A stretch of DNA of 64,000 nucleotides, from the NCBI RefSeq assembly GCF_041395345.1, contig NZ_JAWLAR010000002.1, forward strand, positions 124,001 through 188,000, written 5' to 3'. Numbering within the stretch: the stretch's first letter is position 1; each line of letters begins with the position of its first letter. The notes under the pieces are model-generated. The model saw only the letters and a list, made by a program, of their open reading frames with translations. It ran no database searches and was not told the DNA's origin. This DNA comes from Dokdonella sp041395345 (lineage in GTDB: Bacteria > Pseudomonadota > Gammaproteobacteria > Xanthomonadales > Rhodanobacteraceae). Shown here piece after piece: positions 56,583-64,000 of the stretch. A program made the position numbers and the translations under genes.

Positions 56583-56715
56583 GGCGACCCAACCACGGCA
56601 AGAGTTCCCGGCATCGGACAGCACTGATGCCATGGAAAATCGTCGCGATTTGGTAGATTTCTTGCATGGAGAAAAGGATGGGGGTCATCCCGGACCTACG
56701 CAAGCAGGGGCACGA

Positions 56716-57427
56716 ATGAAGACCATTGGCCTGATTGGTGGCATGAGCTGGGAATCCAGCCTGATCTACTATCGCCTGATCAACGAACAGGTCAAGGCCC
56801 GGCTTGGTGGCCTGCATTCCGCGCGGCTGATTTTCTTACAGCGTGGATTTCGACGAAATCGAGCAGTTGCAGCAATCCGGCGACTGGGATGCGGCCGGTC
56901 GGATCCTGGCCGACGCCGGCTGTGCACTGGAGGCCGGTGGTGCAAAGTTTCTCGTCCTCTGCACCAACACCATGCACAAGGTGTCGGCAGCGATCGAGGA
57001 GGCAACCACCATTCCGCTGCTGCACGTGACCGATGCCACCGCGCAGGCGGTGCATGCCGCCGGCCTCAGCCGCGTCGGCCTGCTCGGCACGCGATTCACC
57101 ATGGAGCAGGATTTCTATCGGAATCGACTTTCGTTTCCGCACGGCATTGAAGTGCTCACGCCAGACGCCCATGGTCGGGACGCCGTCCATCGCGTCATCT
57201 ACGAAGAACTCTGCCTCGGCACGATCAGCGACGCCTCACGCGAAATGTATCAACGCACCATCCAGGACCTGGTCGCCCGAGGTGCGCAGGGCATCGTGCT
57301 CGGGTGCACCGAAATCGGGCTCCTGATCCGGCAGGCCGATGTCGATGTGCCGCTCTTCGACACGACCGCCATCCACGCCAGCGCCGCTGTCGAGCAGGCC
57401 TTGAGGCAGTCGATTTTGCGAAGGTGA
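56716..57427 (+). pseudogene. Aspartate/glutamate racemase with one frameshift
   Basis: The gene begins MKTIGLIGGMSWESSLIYYR, the typical Asp/Glu racemase start. It continues to ARLIF, where one extra T in ATTTTCTTAC (about 56834) throws the frame. Removing that base joins it to YSVDFDEIEQLQQSGDWDAA and onward through FLVLCTNTMHKVSAAI (first catalytic Cys) and GIVLGCTEIGLL (second catalytic Cys) to a TGA at 57425-57427. Both active-site cysteines survive. The single indel means either a recent pseudogene or a sequence error. Confidence 0.82.
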
Positions 57428-57492
57428 AGTTTCCCGGGTAACCGAACGAGACTGGATCCAGTCGGCATTCATGCTCAATTCGCAGCGCCATT

Positions 57493-57516
57493 TCCCCTCT
57501 CCCGCCGGGAGAAGGA
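57493..57516. repeat. Degenerate REP-like hairpin
   Basis: The sequence contains TCTCCCGCCGGGAGAAGG, a shorter relative of the hairpin arms at 24769-24964. It sits between the convergent racemase remnant and ybdD, where a transcription stop is expected. Confidence 0.55.
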
Positions 57517-57556
57517 AAGAGCACTCCCCGACTTCCCACTCCCTGCTCGATCAGCA

Positions 57557-57817
57557 TCAGCAGCAGCGACCTCCGCCACCGCGGTAGCGCGCATTCTGTC
57601 GATCCTTGAAGAACGCTTCGTAGCTCATCGGAGTCCGATCGGGATGATGGCTGCGAACGTGCGCCAGGTAGGCGTCGTAATCCGGCACGCCGATGCTGCG
57701 GCGGGCCATCTGCACCGACTTGCGCCAACAAGTGAGAAAGGTTTCAGCCCAGTCAATTTCCTGCACCGAAGCCATGAACCCCAATGCAGCGCCTTTGCTC
57801 TTGTCGTTGGCTTTCAT
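57557..57817 (-). CDS. YbdD/YjiX-family protein
   Basis: This small protein of 86 residues has the DUF466 pattern DYDAYLAHVRSHHPDRTPMS and YEAFFKDRQNARYRGGGGRC. It is the normal co-encoded partner of CstA, whose stop lies 23 bases upstream. Together they form an uptake system for peptides or pyruvate-type acids. AGGGAGG lies a few bases before the ATG at 57817; longer starts inside cstA are rejected. Confidence 0.88.
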   Translation of the reverse strand: MKANDKSKGAALGFMASVQEIDWAETFLTCWRKSVQMARRSIGVPDYDAYLAHVRSHHPDRTPMSYEAFFKDRQNARYRGGGGRCC

Positions 57818-57840
57818 GCCGCCTCCCTTCCTGACCCCAC

Positions 57841-59904
57841 TCACAACCGCACCGATTCCAGCGCAACGTACGGCATCTCCACCGACGTTGGCCGATCCAC
57901 GCGCCGCGCCTTCAGCGAGGCCCGAAGGCCGAACACGACGACGACGACCACGATGCTCATGAACAACAACGCGAGACCCGCATTGACGGAGTCGTTGATG
58001 ATGATGCGCTGCATGTCGTCCAGGGACTTCGCCGGCGCAAGTATCTGCCCCTGCGCGAGCGCATCGCCGTACTTCGCTGCATGGGAAAGGAAGCCGATGC
58101 GGATGTTGTCGTCGAAGACTTTCTGCCAGCCCGCCGTCAGCGTGCAGATCACCAGCCACACGGTCGGAACCAGAGGGACCCAGACATAGCGGTCACGCTT
58201 GCTGCGGATCAGAATCACACTGCAGACCGTCAGCGCGATGGCCGCCAGCATCTGGTTCGCAATACCGAACAAGGGCCACAAGGTATTGATGCCGCCCAGT
58301 GGATCGACCACACCCTGATAGAGGAAGTAGCCCCAGCAACTGACGCAAAGCGCCGTCGCGATCACGTTGCCTGCCCAGGATTCGGTCCTCTTCAAGGCCG
58401 GCACGACCATCCCTGCCAGCTCCTGGATCATGAAGCGGCCGACCCGTGTTCCGGCATCGACCGTGGTCAGGATGAACAGGGCTTCGAACAGGATCGCGTA
58501 GTGATACCAGAACGCCATCATGCCCTCGCCGGGAATCACCGAATGGATGATCTGGGCCATGCCGACAGCCAGTGTCGGCGCCCCGCCCGAGCGCGAGAGG
58601 ATGCTGGTTTCGCCGATCTGGGTGGCGGTCTGGCTGAGGACATCCGGCGTGATCACGAAGCCGAGCTGGTTGATGGCCTGGGCGGCCGATTCGACGCTTG
58701 TCCCAAGCAAGGCGGTCGGAGCATTCATGGCGAAATAGACGCCCGGATCGAGCACGCAGGCCGCGATCAAGGCCATGATCGCGACAAAGGCCTCCATCAG
58801 CATCGAACCGTAACCGACCGCGCGTGCCTCGCTTTCATTGGCCAGCAGCTTCGGGGTGGTGCCCGAGGAAATCAGCGAATGCCAGCCCGACACGGCGCCG
58901 CAGGCGATCGTGATGAACAGGAAAGGAAACAGGCCACCGGCAAAGACCGGACCGCTGCCATCGATGAAGCGGGTCAGTGCCGGCATGCGCAAGTCCGGCG
59001 CCGCGACGAGAATGCCGAGCGCGAGCAGCACGATCGTTCCGACCTTCAGAAAGGTCGACAGATAGTCGCGCGGTGCGAGCAGGATCCAGACCGGCAGCAC
59101 CGACGCAAGAAATCCATAGGCGATCAGCATCCAGGCCAGTTCGCGCCCCTCGAAATGAAAGCGCCCGGCCCAGACCGGATCCTGCGCGACCACACCGCCA
59201 AGCCAGATCGAAGCGAGCAGGAGCAGCAGGCCGATGATGGACACCTCAAGCACCCTGCCCGGCCGCAGCCAGCGCAGGTAGATGCCCATGAACACCGCGA
59301 TCGGCATGGTCATGGCCACCGTGAAGGTGCCCCAGGGGCTCTCCGCAAGTGCCTTGACCACGACCAGGGCGAGCACGGCGAGAATGATGAACATGATCAT
59401 CAGGATGCCGATCATGGCGACCACGCCGGCGGCTGGACCCAACTCCGCGCGCGCCATGTCGCCGAGAGACTTGCCATCCCGACGCGTGGAGAAGAACAGC
59501 ACCATGAAATCCTGCACGGCGCCGGCAAAGATAACGCCGACCAGGATCCAGAGCGTGCCGGGCAAATAGCCCATCTGTGCGGCCAGCACCGGACCGACCA
59601 GCGGACCGGCACCTGCGATGGCGGCGAAGTGATGACCGAAGACGACGCTCTTGTCGGTCGGAACGTAGTCAAGCCCGTCATTGCGCAGCACGGCCGGGGT
59701 GGCCCGGGTTGCATCCACTTGCAGCACACGTTCGGCGATGAATCGCGAGTAGAAGCGGTACCCGATCATCAGGATCGACACCGCGGCCGTGACCAGCCAG
59801 ATCGCGTTGATGGTCTCGCCCCGATGCAGGGCGACCGTGCCCAGACAGAATGCACCCAGCACGGCTACGCCAAACCAGCCGACCTTTCCCATGAATCCCC
59901 GCAT
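57841..59904 (-). CDS. cstA: Carbon-starvation transporter CstA
   Basis: This polytopic membrane protein of about 687 residues imports peptides and, in some bacteria, pyruvate during carbon limitation. It shows FGHHFAAIAGAGPLVGPVLA, MGYLPGTLWILVGVIFAGAV, GAVSGWHSLISSGTTPKLLA and GINTLWPLFGIANQMLAAIA. About 16-18 helices are present. I start at 59904, where GGAGG lies a few bases upstream; the open frame continues to 59979. It is followed by ybdD. Confidence 0.93.
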   Translation of the reverse strand: MRGFMGKVGWFGVAVLGAFCLGTVALHRGETINAIWLVTAAVSILMIGYRFYSRFIAERVLQVDATRATPAVLRNDGLDYVPTDKSVVFGHHFAAIAGAGPLVGPVLAAQMGYLPGTLWILVGVIFAGAVQDFMVLFFSTRRDGKSLGDMARAELGPAAGVVAMIGILMIMFIILAVLALVVVKALAESPWGTFTVAMTMPIAVFMGIYLRWLRPGRVLEVSIIGLLLLLASIWLGGVVAQDPVWAGRFHFEGRELAWMLIAYGFLASVLPVWILLAPRDYLSTFLKVGTIVLLALGILVAAPDLRMPALTRFIDGSGPVFAGGLFPFLFITIACGAVSGWHSLISSGTTPKLLANESEARAVGYGSMLMEAFVAIMALIAACVLDPGVYFAMNAPTALLGTSVESAAQAINQLGFVITPDVLSQTATQIGETSILSRSGGAPTLAVGMAQIIHSVIPGEGMMAFWYHYAILFEALFILTTVDAGTRVGRFMIQELAGMVVPALKRTESWAGNVIATALCVSCWGYFLYQGVVDPLGGINTLWPLFGIANQMLAAIALTVCSVILIRSKRDRYVWVPLVPTVWLVICTLTAGWQKVFDDNIRIGFLSHAAKYGDALAQGQILAPAKSLDDMQRIIINDSVNAGLALLFMSIVVVVVVFGLRASLKARRVDRPTSVEMPYVALESVRL

Positions 59905-60084
59905 GCAGCCTCCGCGGCAAACAGATTGCCTGCGCCAGAGCCTGTCCGTGCCGGAAGGTATGGTCAAGCTGCGACGCAAGAAGTGGCGGCAAGCGCGGCG
60001 CCTGTCTCAGGGCCGGTCGGGATGGAACCGACATTCGGCGACGCGTTGCCCTTGCCTGGCCATGCAGGCGTTCAATTCGGGAAA

Positions 60085-60687
60085 TCAGTTCCGCGGCGAG
60101 GCCAGCGCTCTGTCGTAGTCTTGCATCAGTCCGTCGGCGATCTGCGCCAGCGCATTGAGGCGAGGAATCATCGAAAGAGCGATCTCGCGGCCATCCATGC
60201 CGTTTTCCGGCGCTATCGAACCCAGCTGATCCACCGCGAGGTTCTGTACGCGCTGGAAATTTTCCTGCAATTCGTAGACCTTGGCCATGCGCGTGATCCA
60301 GGCCAGGTCAATGGACTGACTGGCCCGCGTAGTGGCCGCAGCCTGCCAGGCGGCCGATGAAAGCAGCGCGATGTCGAGTTCGACCCTGAGCTCTTTCGGT
60401 TGCGGGGCTTCCGAGCTGACCGCTGCGCGAAGACTCTCAAGCGTGGCCCGGATATTCGGCTGCACGCCAGCCAGTTCGCTTCGGTTCTCTTGCAGCTCGA
60501 CGAGGATCGCCGCACGGGCCGCATCCGCCCGCAGGGTTTGCTGCCGCTCTTCACTCCAGTTGTTGATGGCCAGTGCCAGCAGCAATGCCACGACAACGGA
60601 CGCTGCTTCGATGAGGATTTCGGGGAGTCGCTCGCGCAGTCGAATCGCAAGCGATGGTCGATTCACGACGCCGGATTCGGTCTGCAT
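60085..60687 (-). CDS. Small single-helix membrane protein, unknown
   Basis: This protein of about 200 residues has a hydrophobic helix (EILIEAASVVVALLLALAIN, about residues 23-42) followed by NNWSEERQQ and a helical extracytoplasmic part. The helix-NNW-E pattern resembles a group of small uncharacterised membrane proteins (DUF6090-like). It starts 5 bases after the corA stop and is probably co-transcribed with it. The ATG at 60687 is chosen because it follows corA; longer frames overlap corA. Confidence 0.6.
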   Translation of the reverse strand: MQTESGVVNRPSLAIRLRERLPEILIEAASVVVALLLALAINNWSEERQQTLRADAARAAILVELQENRSELAGVQPNIRATLESLRAAVSSEAPQPKELRVELDIALLSSAAWQAAATTRASQSIDLAWITRMAKVYELQENFQRVQNLAVDQLGSIAPENGMDGREIALSMIPRLNALAQIADGLMQDYDRALASPRN

Positions 60688-60692
60688 CTCGT

Positions 60693-61724
60693 TCACAGCC
60701 ACTTCGCCCTTCGCAACAACCAGAACAGGCCGCCGCATATGCCGATCGTGACGGCGATCATGACCGAATAACCCCACTTCTCGTCGACTTCGGGCATGTG
60801 ATGGAAATTCATGCCATACCAGCTGGTCAGCAAGGTGGGCGCAGCGAGCAGGGCCGCCCATCCGGCCAGTCGCTTGACCACTTCGCCCTGGGCCACGGTG
60901 ACCAGCGACAGGTTCACGGTCAACGCCGCGGTCAGCATTTCGCGCATCGTGTCGGTCGATTCGTTGATGCGCGCGGCATGATCGTAGACATCGCGAAAAT
61001 ACGGGCGCACTTCGTCGCGCAGCAGGCCGGTGTACATGCGCGTGAGCTGATTGAGTATGTCCTGCAATGGTCCGATGGCCAGTCGCAGCGTGACCAGTTC
61101 CTTTTTCAGGTTGTAGAGCCGGCGGATGGTTTCGCGCTTGAACGTGTCTTCGAAGATGTCCTCTTCAAGCTCCTGCAGGTCTTCGCGAAAGCTGCGCACG
61201 ATCGGCATGAAGTTGTCGACGATGAAATCGAGCACCGCGTAGAGCGCATAACTGGGGCCATAGATGAGCATGTCGGGCGACTGCTCGCAGGTCCGCCGTG
61301 CAGGCGCATAGGAAAGAGAGGCCCCATGGCGCACGGTGACCAGATAGCGCTTGCCGACGAAGATATGCGTCTCGCCGAACTGGATCGTCGCACTCACGAC
61401 CTGGGCCGTCTGCGCGACGATGAACAGCGAATCGCCATAGGCCTCGATCTTCGGGCGCTGATGGGCGTTGTGCGCATCCTCGATGGCCAGGTCGTGCAGG
61501 CCGAATTCTTCCTGCAATTTTTCCAGCAGGGCTTCGTCGGGCTCGACCAGTCCTACCCAGACAAACGTGTCGGGGCGTTCAAGCACATCGCTGATTTCGT
61601 CGAGCGTGATATCACCGATGCGCTTGCCTTCGATGTCGTAGGCCACGCAGTTGGCCACCATCGCGGCCGCCTCGACGGGCGAGGCGCAGGCGGAAGCAAG
61701 AATTGCATTGGCGGGTTTATCCAT
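60693..61724 (-). CDS. corA: Magnesium/cobalt transporter CorA
   Basis: This 343-residue CorA-type channel has a large N-terminal cytoplasmic domain and two C-terminal helices. The signature YGMNFHHMPE lies in the loop between them (about residues 301-310). RPDTFVWVGLVEPDEALLEK and ALYAVLDFIVDNFMPIVRSF are typical family parts. It is a Mg2+ channel; a Co2+/Ni2+ role is possible. It is upstream of the small membrane protein and divergent from nothing nearby (POT gene is upstream on the same strand). Confidence 0.93.
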   Translation of the reverse strand: MDKPANAILASACASPVEAAAMVANCVAYDIEGKRIGDITLDEISDVLERPDTFVWVGLVEPDEALLEKLQEEFGLHDLAIEDAHNAHQRPKIEAYGDSLFIVAQTAQVVSATIQFGETHIFVGKRYLVTVRHGASLSYAPARRTCEQSPDMLIYGPSYALYAVLDFIVDNFMPIVRSFREDLQELEEDIFEDTFKRETIRRLYNLKKELVTLRLAIGPLQDILNQLTRMYTGLLRDEVRPYFRDVYDHAARINESTDTMREMLTAALTVNLSLVTVAQGEVVKRLAGWAALLAAPTLLTSWYGMNFHHMPEVDEKWGYSVMIAVTIGICGGLFWLLRRAKWL

Positions 61725-61778
61725 GGGCGCATCATGCTCGCCACGAATGCGTCCGGCAATCCGATGACCCGGGCAGGC

Positions 61779-63374
61779 TCAGCGCACGCCGTGCATGAGG
61801 CGCTTGATCAATGGCGTCAAGACAAGCACGACGATGCCACTGCCGATACCGATCTGGGCCGAAAACACGAACAGATCATCGTACTTGGCCAGCGCCTCGG
61901 CGACATCGAGCACCGTCCCTTCGGGAATCTCGATGGAGGACAGCTTGCCGAGTTCGGCGGCCAGGATTTCGGAATAGGAGGTCCCGAGGAACCAGCCACC
62001 CATCATCAGGCCGACCACGCGCGGCACCGAAAGCTGGGTAACCGCCGAGAGTCCGATCGGCGACAACAGCATTTCGCCAATCTCGAGTACGAAGTATGCC
62101 AGCACGAACCACCAGATATTGGTCAGACCGTTGGCCTCGGGATGACGCGCGCTCCAGACCAGTACAAGGAAGGCGAGCCCGGCGAATATCAGTCCGTAGG
62201 CGGACTTGGCAGGCTTGCTCGGATTGAGCCCGTGTTTCTCCAGCCGTGGCCACAGCCAGGCAAAGAATGGCGCAAGAACCAGGATGAAGAATGCGCCCAG
62301 GAAGGTCAGCTGGCTGGCCGACCACTCCAGGCCGAGCGCCTGATGGTTCATGGCGCGGTCCGAAAACAGCACCCAGGAACCGTAGGTCTGCTCGTACAGG
62401 GTAAAGAACAGCAGGCAGAAGGCGATGAAGGTGAGCACGGCAAACATCTGGTCGCGTTCGACCTTGGTGCAATGCTTGAACATGAACCAGAGGATGCCGC
62501 TGAACAGGCAGACCGAGACCAGGTGCATCGACAGTACGACCGGCGTCGGCTCGAAAAATCCCGGAACGATCGCGAGGATCAGCGAATGCGCCTGAATCAG
62601 GGCCCAGACCACGAACAGGCCGGCCAGTGCGCAGAGATAGATGACATGCTCGCGCGATAGCGGGCCGAACAAACGCTCACGAAGCTTTTCCGGATCACGC
62701 GGTTCGGCATGGCCCATCAGGTATTTCTGGCCATACAGGAAATTGGCCAGGCCGGCGATCATGCCGATGCCGGCAGCGCCGAAACCCCAGCCCCAGCCGT
62801 AGGTTTCACCGAGCCAGCCGCAGAACAGGGCTGAGACCGTCGCACCAATATTGATGCCGGCATAGAAGATGCTGAAGCCGGAATCGCGACGCGGATCGTT
62901 TTCCGGATAGAGCTTGCCGACGATGGTCGAGATGTTCGGCTTGAGGAAGCCGACACCCATGATGATCAGCGCCAGCGAGAAATAGAACACCTGCAATGCA
63001 GCGGTGTCGCGCGTGATCACGCCGTTCACCATCGTGGCCTGATCGCCTTCGATGGCCATGCCGAGGTGACCGAGGACCAGCAGGACGCCACCGAAGACAA
63101 CCGCCTTGCGCATGCCGAGCCAGCGATCCGCAATCAGCCCGCCAATGACCGGCATCGCATAGACCAGGCCGCCATAGGCGCCGATCAGGTTGTAGCCGAA
63201 GTCATCGGTGAACAGGTGGTACTTGACCAGATACAGCAGCAGCAGGGCCTTCATGCCATAGAAGGAGAACCGCTCCCACATCTCGGTAAAGAAACAGATG
63301 TAGAGGCCCTTGGGATGGCCCAGGAATTCAGCGTTTCGCAAGGGCGCAGGGTCAGCAGGCAATTCGGGCGACAT
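61779..63374 (-). CDS. POT-family peptide transporter
   Basis: This protein of about 531 residues is a proton-coupled di/tripeptide transporter (PTR2/POT). The family signature FFTEMWERFSFYGMKALLLL is near the N-terminus (about 28-47), followed by YAMPVIGGLIADRWLGMRKA and GVGFLKPNISTIVGKLYPEN. About 14 helices are expected. Two near starts (63380 and 63374) are possible; GGAA spacing favours 63374. It lies 54 bases upstream of corA on the same strand. Confidence 0.92.
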   Translation of the reverse strand: MSPELPADPAPLRNAEFLGHPKGLYICFFTEMWERFSFYGMKALLLLYLVKYHLFTDDFGYNLIGAYGGLVYAMPVIGGLIADRWLGMRKAVVFGGVLLVLGHLGMAIEGDQATMVNGVITRDTAALQVFYFSLALIIMGVGFLKPNISTIVGKLYPENDPRRDSGFSIFYAGINIGATVSALFCGWLGETYGWGWGFGAAGIGMIAGLANFLYGQKYLMGHAEPRDPEKLRERLFGPLSREHVIYLCALAGLFVVWALIQAHSLILAIVPGFFEPTPVVLSMHLVSVCLFSGILWFMFKHCTKVERDQMFAVLTFIAFCLLFFTLYEQTYGSWVLFSDRAMNHQALGLEWSASQLTFLGAFFILVLAPFFAWLWPRLEKHGLNPSKPAKSAYGLIFAGLAFLVLVWSARHPEANGLTNIWWFVLAYFVLEIGEMLLSPIGLSAVTQLSVPRVVGLMMGGWFLGTSYSEILAAELGKLSSIEIPEGTVLDVAEALAKYDDLFVFSAQIGIGSGIVVLVLTPLIKRLMHGVR

Positions 63375-63591
63375 GCACATTTCCGGCAACGGGCAGGCAC
63401 CGAGTATAGCCATGCATGCCGCAGACCGGCCCGGAACAGGACGGCCCGATCAGCTGTCCCGCTTGCTGCAGCAGCCCGGGCTTGGCCGGATGTTGTCGAT
63501 AGGAATCAACACCTTGCCCTTGCCGATGGAGAGGCGAGTGGTCCGCGCCGGAATCGATCCACGCTCCGACGGCCAGCTGAAGCGGGGTGCC

Positions 63592-64000
63592 TCAGCAGGT
63601 GACACCCTCGCTTGCGCTCGCCTGGCTGACAGAAGGCGGCGGTGATGGTCGCGAGGTCCTCTCAAAGCGACCGAGGTAGCGATCACGCTTCTTCTGCCTG
63701 AGCCGGGCCAGGTCCACCAGGATCAGGCCATCGATCGAATCGGCAAATGCCGGATCGATGCCAAAGCCGAGAAAGCGGGTGCCACCCGGCTCGCACAGCT
63801 CGGAGTATTGCTTGTAAAGGGTCGGTATCCGCACGCCCAAGGAATCGAGTCGGTCGCGCAACAGCGGCATCGCGGATTCGGCATCGAGCACGCCGAAGTC
63901 GGGCGGCACATCGACAAAGCGAAACGGTCGCTGCGTATGCACCAGCTGCTGGTCGTGACCGAAGTAGCGCGAGTAGTAGGCCACCAGCCACTCGCGCGCC
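63592..64000 (-). CDS. C-terminal part of a hemolysin-type GNAT/acyltransferase (partial)
   Basis: The frame is open past the right edge. The visible 136 residues or so contain DFGVLDAESAMPLLRDRLDS, VRIPTLYKQYSELCEPGGTR and DPAFADSIDGLILVDLARL. These resemble the C-terminal GNAT-like part of putative-hemolysin/OlsB-type proteins, which often carry an additional PlsC acyltransferase domain upstream. Only the tail is here, so the domain order and exact function cannot be seen. Confidence 0.7.
   Translation of the reverse strand, partial: AREWLVAYYSRYFGHDQQLVHTQRPFRFVDVPPDFGVLDAESAMPLLRDRLDSLGVRIPTLYKQYSELCEPGGTRFLGFGIDPAFADSIDGLILVDLARLRQKKRDRYLGRFERTSRPSPPPSVSQASASEGVTC

Noticed and set aside
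58081..60360. 759-codon open frame on the plus strand
   Set aside because: It is antisense to cstA and part of the next gene; composition is rich in Asp, His, Arg and Gln with no hydrophobic core, typical of a shadow of a membrane protein.
60654..62660. 668-codon open frame on the plus strand
   Set aside because: It is antisense to corA and the POT transporter and has the same shadow composition.
63450..63591. Possible small minus-strand gene ending PSPGCCSKRDS
   Set aside because: It has protein-like composition but no start codon outside the acyltransferase gene and no family that I recognise.

Overview
The window looks like chromosomal DNA of a GC-rich gammaproteobacterium. I place it tentatively in the Lysobacterales/Xanthomonadales. 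The reasons are the high-GC codon use, the mtnA / gtrA / gyrA neighbourhood, the yajC-secD-secF set without tgt or queA beside it, many secreted proteins ending in a short aromatic-acidic tail, and intergenic REP-like palindromes. Almost everything is housekeeping or ordinary accessory metabolism. I saw no rRNA, tRNA, CRISPR array, prophage or transposase gene.

Layout. 0-4.2 kb: tail of an unknown gene, putP, a CPBP membrane protease and a sorbosone-dehydrogenase-like lipoprotein. 4.4-9.0 kb: two secreted proteins (a seven-repeat FG-GAP propeller and a two-repeat lectin-like protein). A duplicated scrap of the FG-GAP gene and a broken membrane-protein gene lie beside them. 9.4-12.3 kb: a compact TetR / GST-like / VOC / DUF1428 cluster with an SRPBCC gene just downstream, led by a promoter-operator that seems to give a leaderless message. 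12.5-18.3 kb: TPR protein, zinc-protease-like protein with a membrane partner, LytTR regulator, DUF2058 and YgjP-like protease. 18.4-20.9 kb: a graveyard of three secreted or hydrolase genes broken by single-base indels. 21-24.4 kb: membrane protein, PNPOx-like protein divergent from a MocR-type regulator across a nested palindrome, then sufT.

24.4-31.1 kb: a perfect 48-bp inverted repeat, then a minus-strand operon (PspA-like / membrane protein / VWA protein / rhodanese). The VWA gene carries an in-frame amber codon. The operon is divergent from a response regulator and a histidine kinase with a long periplasmic insert; together they look like an envelope-stress module. 31.3-44.4 kb, minus strand: recC-recB-recD with 4-bp overlaps, then mtnA, gtrA and gyrA. 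44.6-50.1 kb: secreted unknown, spermidine-synthase-like protein, secreted agmatine-deiminase-like enzyme, kbl, and a small surface protein. 50.15-51.0 kb: a large nested imperfect palindrome without genes. 51.1-55.3 kb: rRNA pseudouridine synthase and yajC-secD-secF. 55.4-64 kb: DUF3224, alkB, a frameshifted Asp/Glu racemase, cstA-ybdD, corA with a small membrane protein, a POT peptide transporter, and the tail of an acyltransferase.

Functional links: CstA/YbdD, the POT carrier and PutP are nutrient importers for peptides, pyruvate-type acids and proline. RecBCD, GyrA and AlkB cover DNA maintenance. YajC/SecD/SecF serves the secreted proteins. The most unusual parts are the amber-split VWA gene in the stress operon, the cluster of single-base disruptions at 18.4-20.9 kb, the shared C-terminal tail of the secreted proteins, and the 0.6-0.8 kb palindrome.
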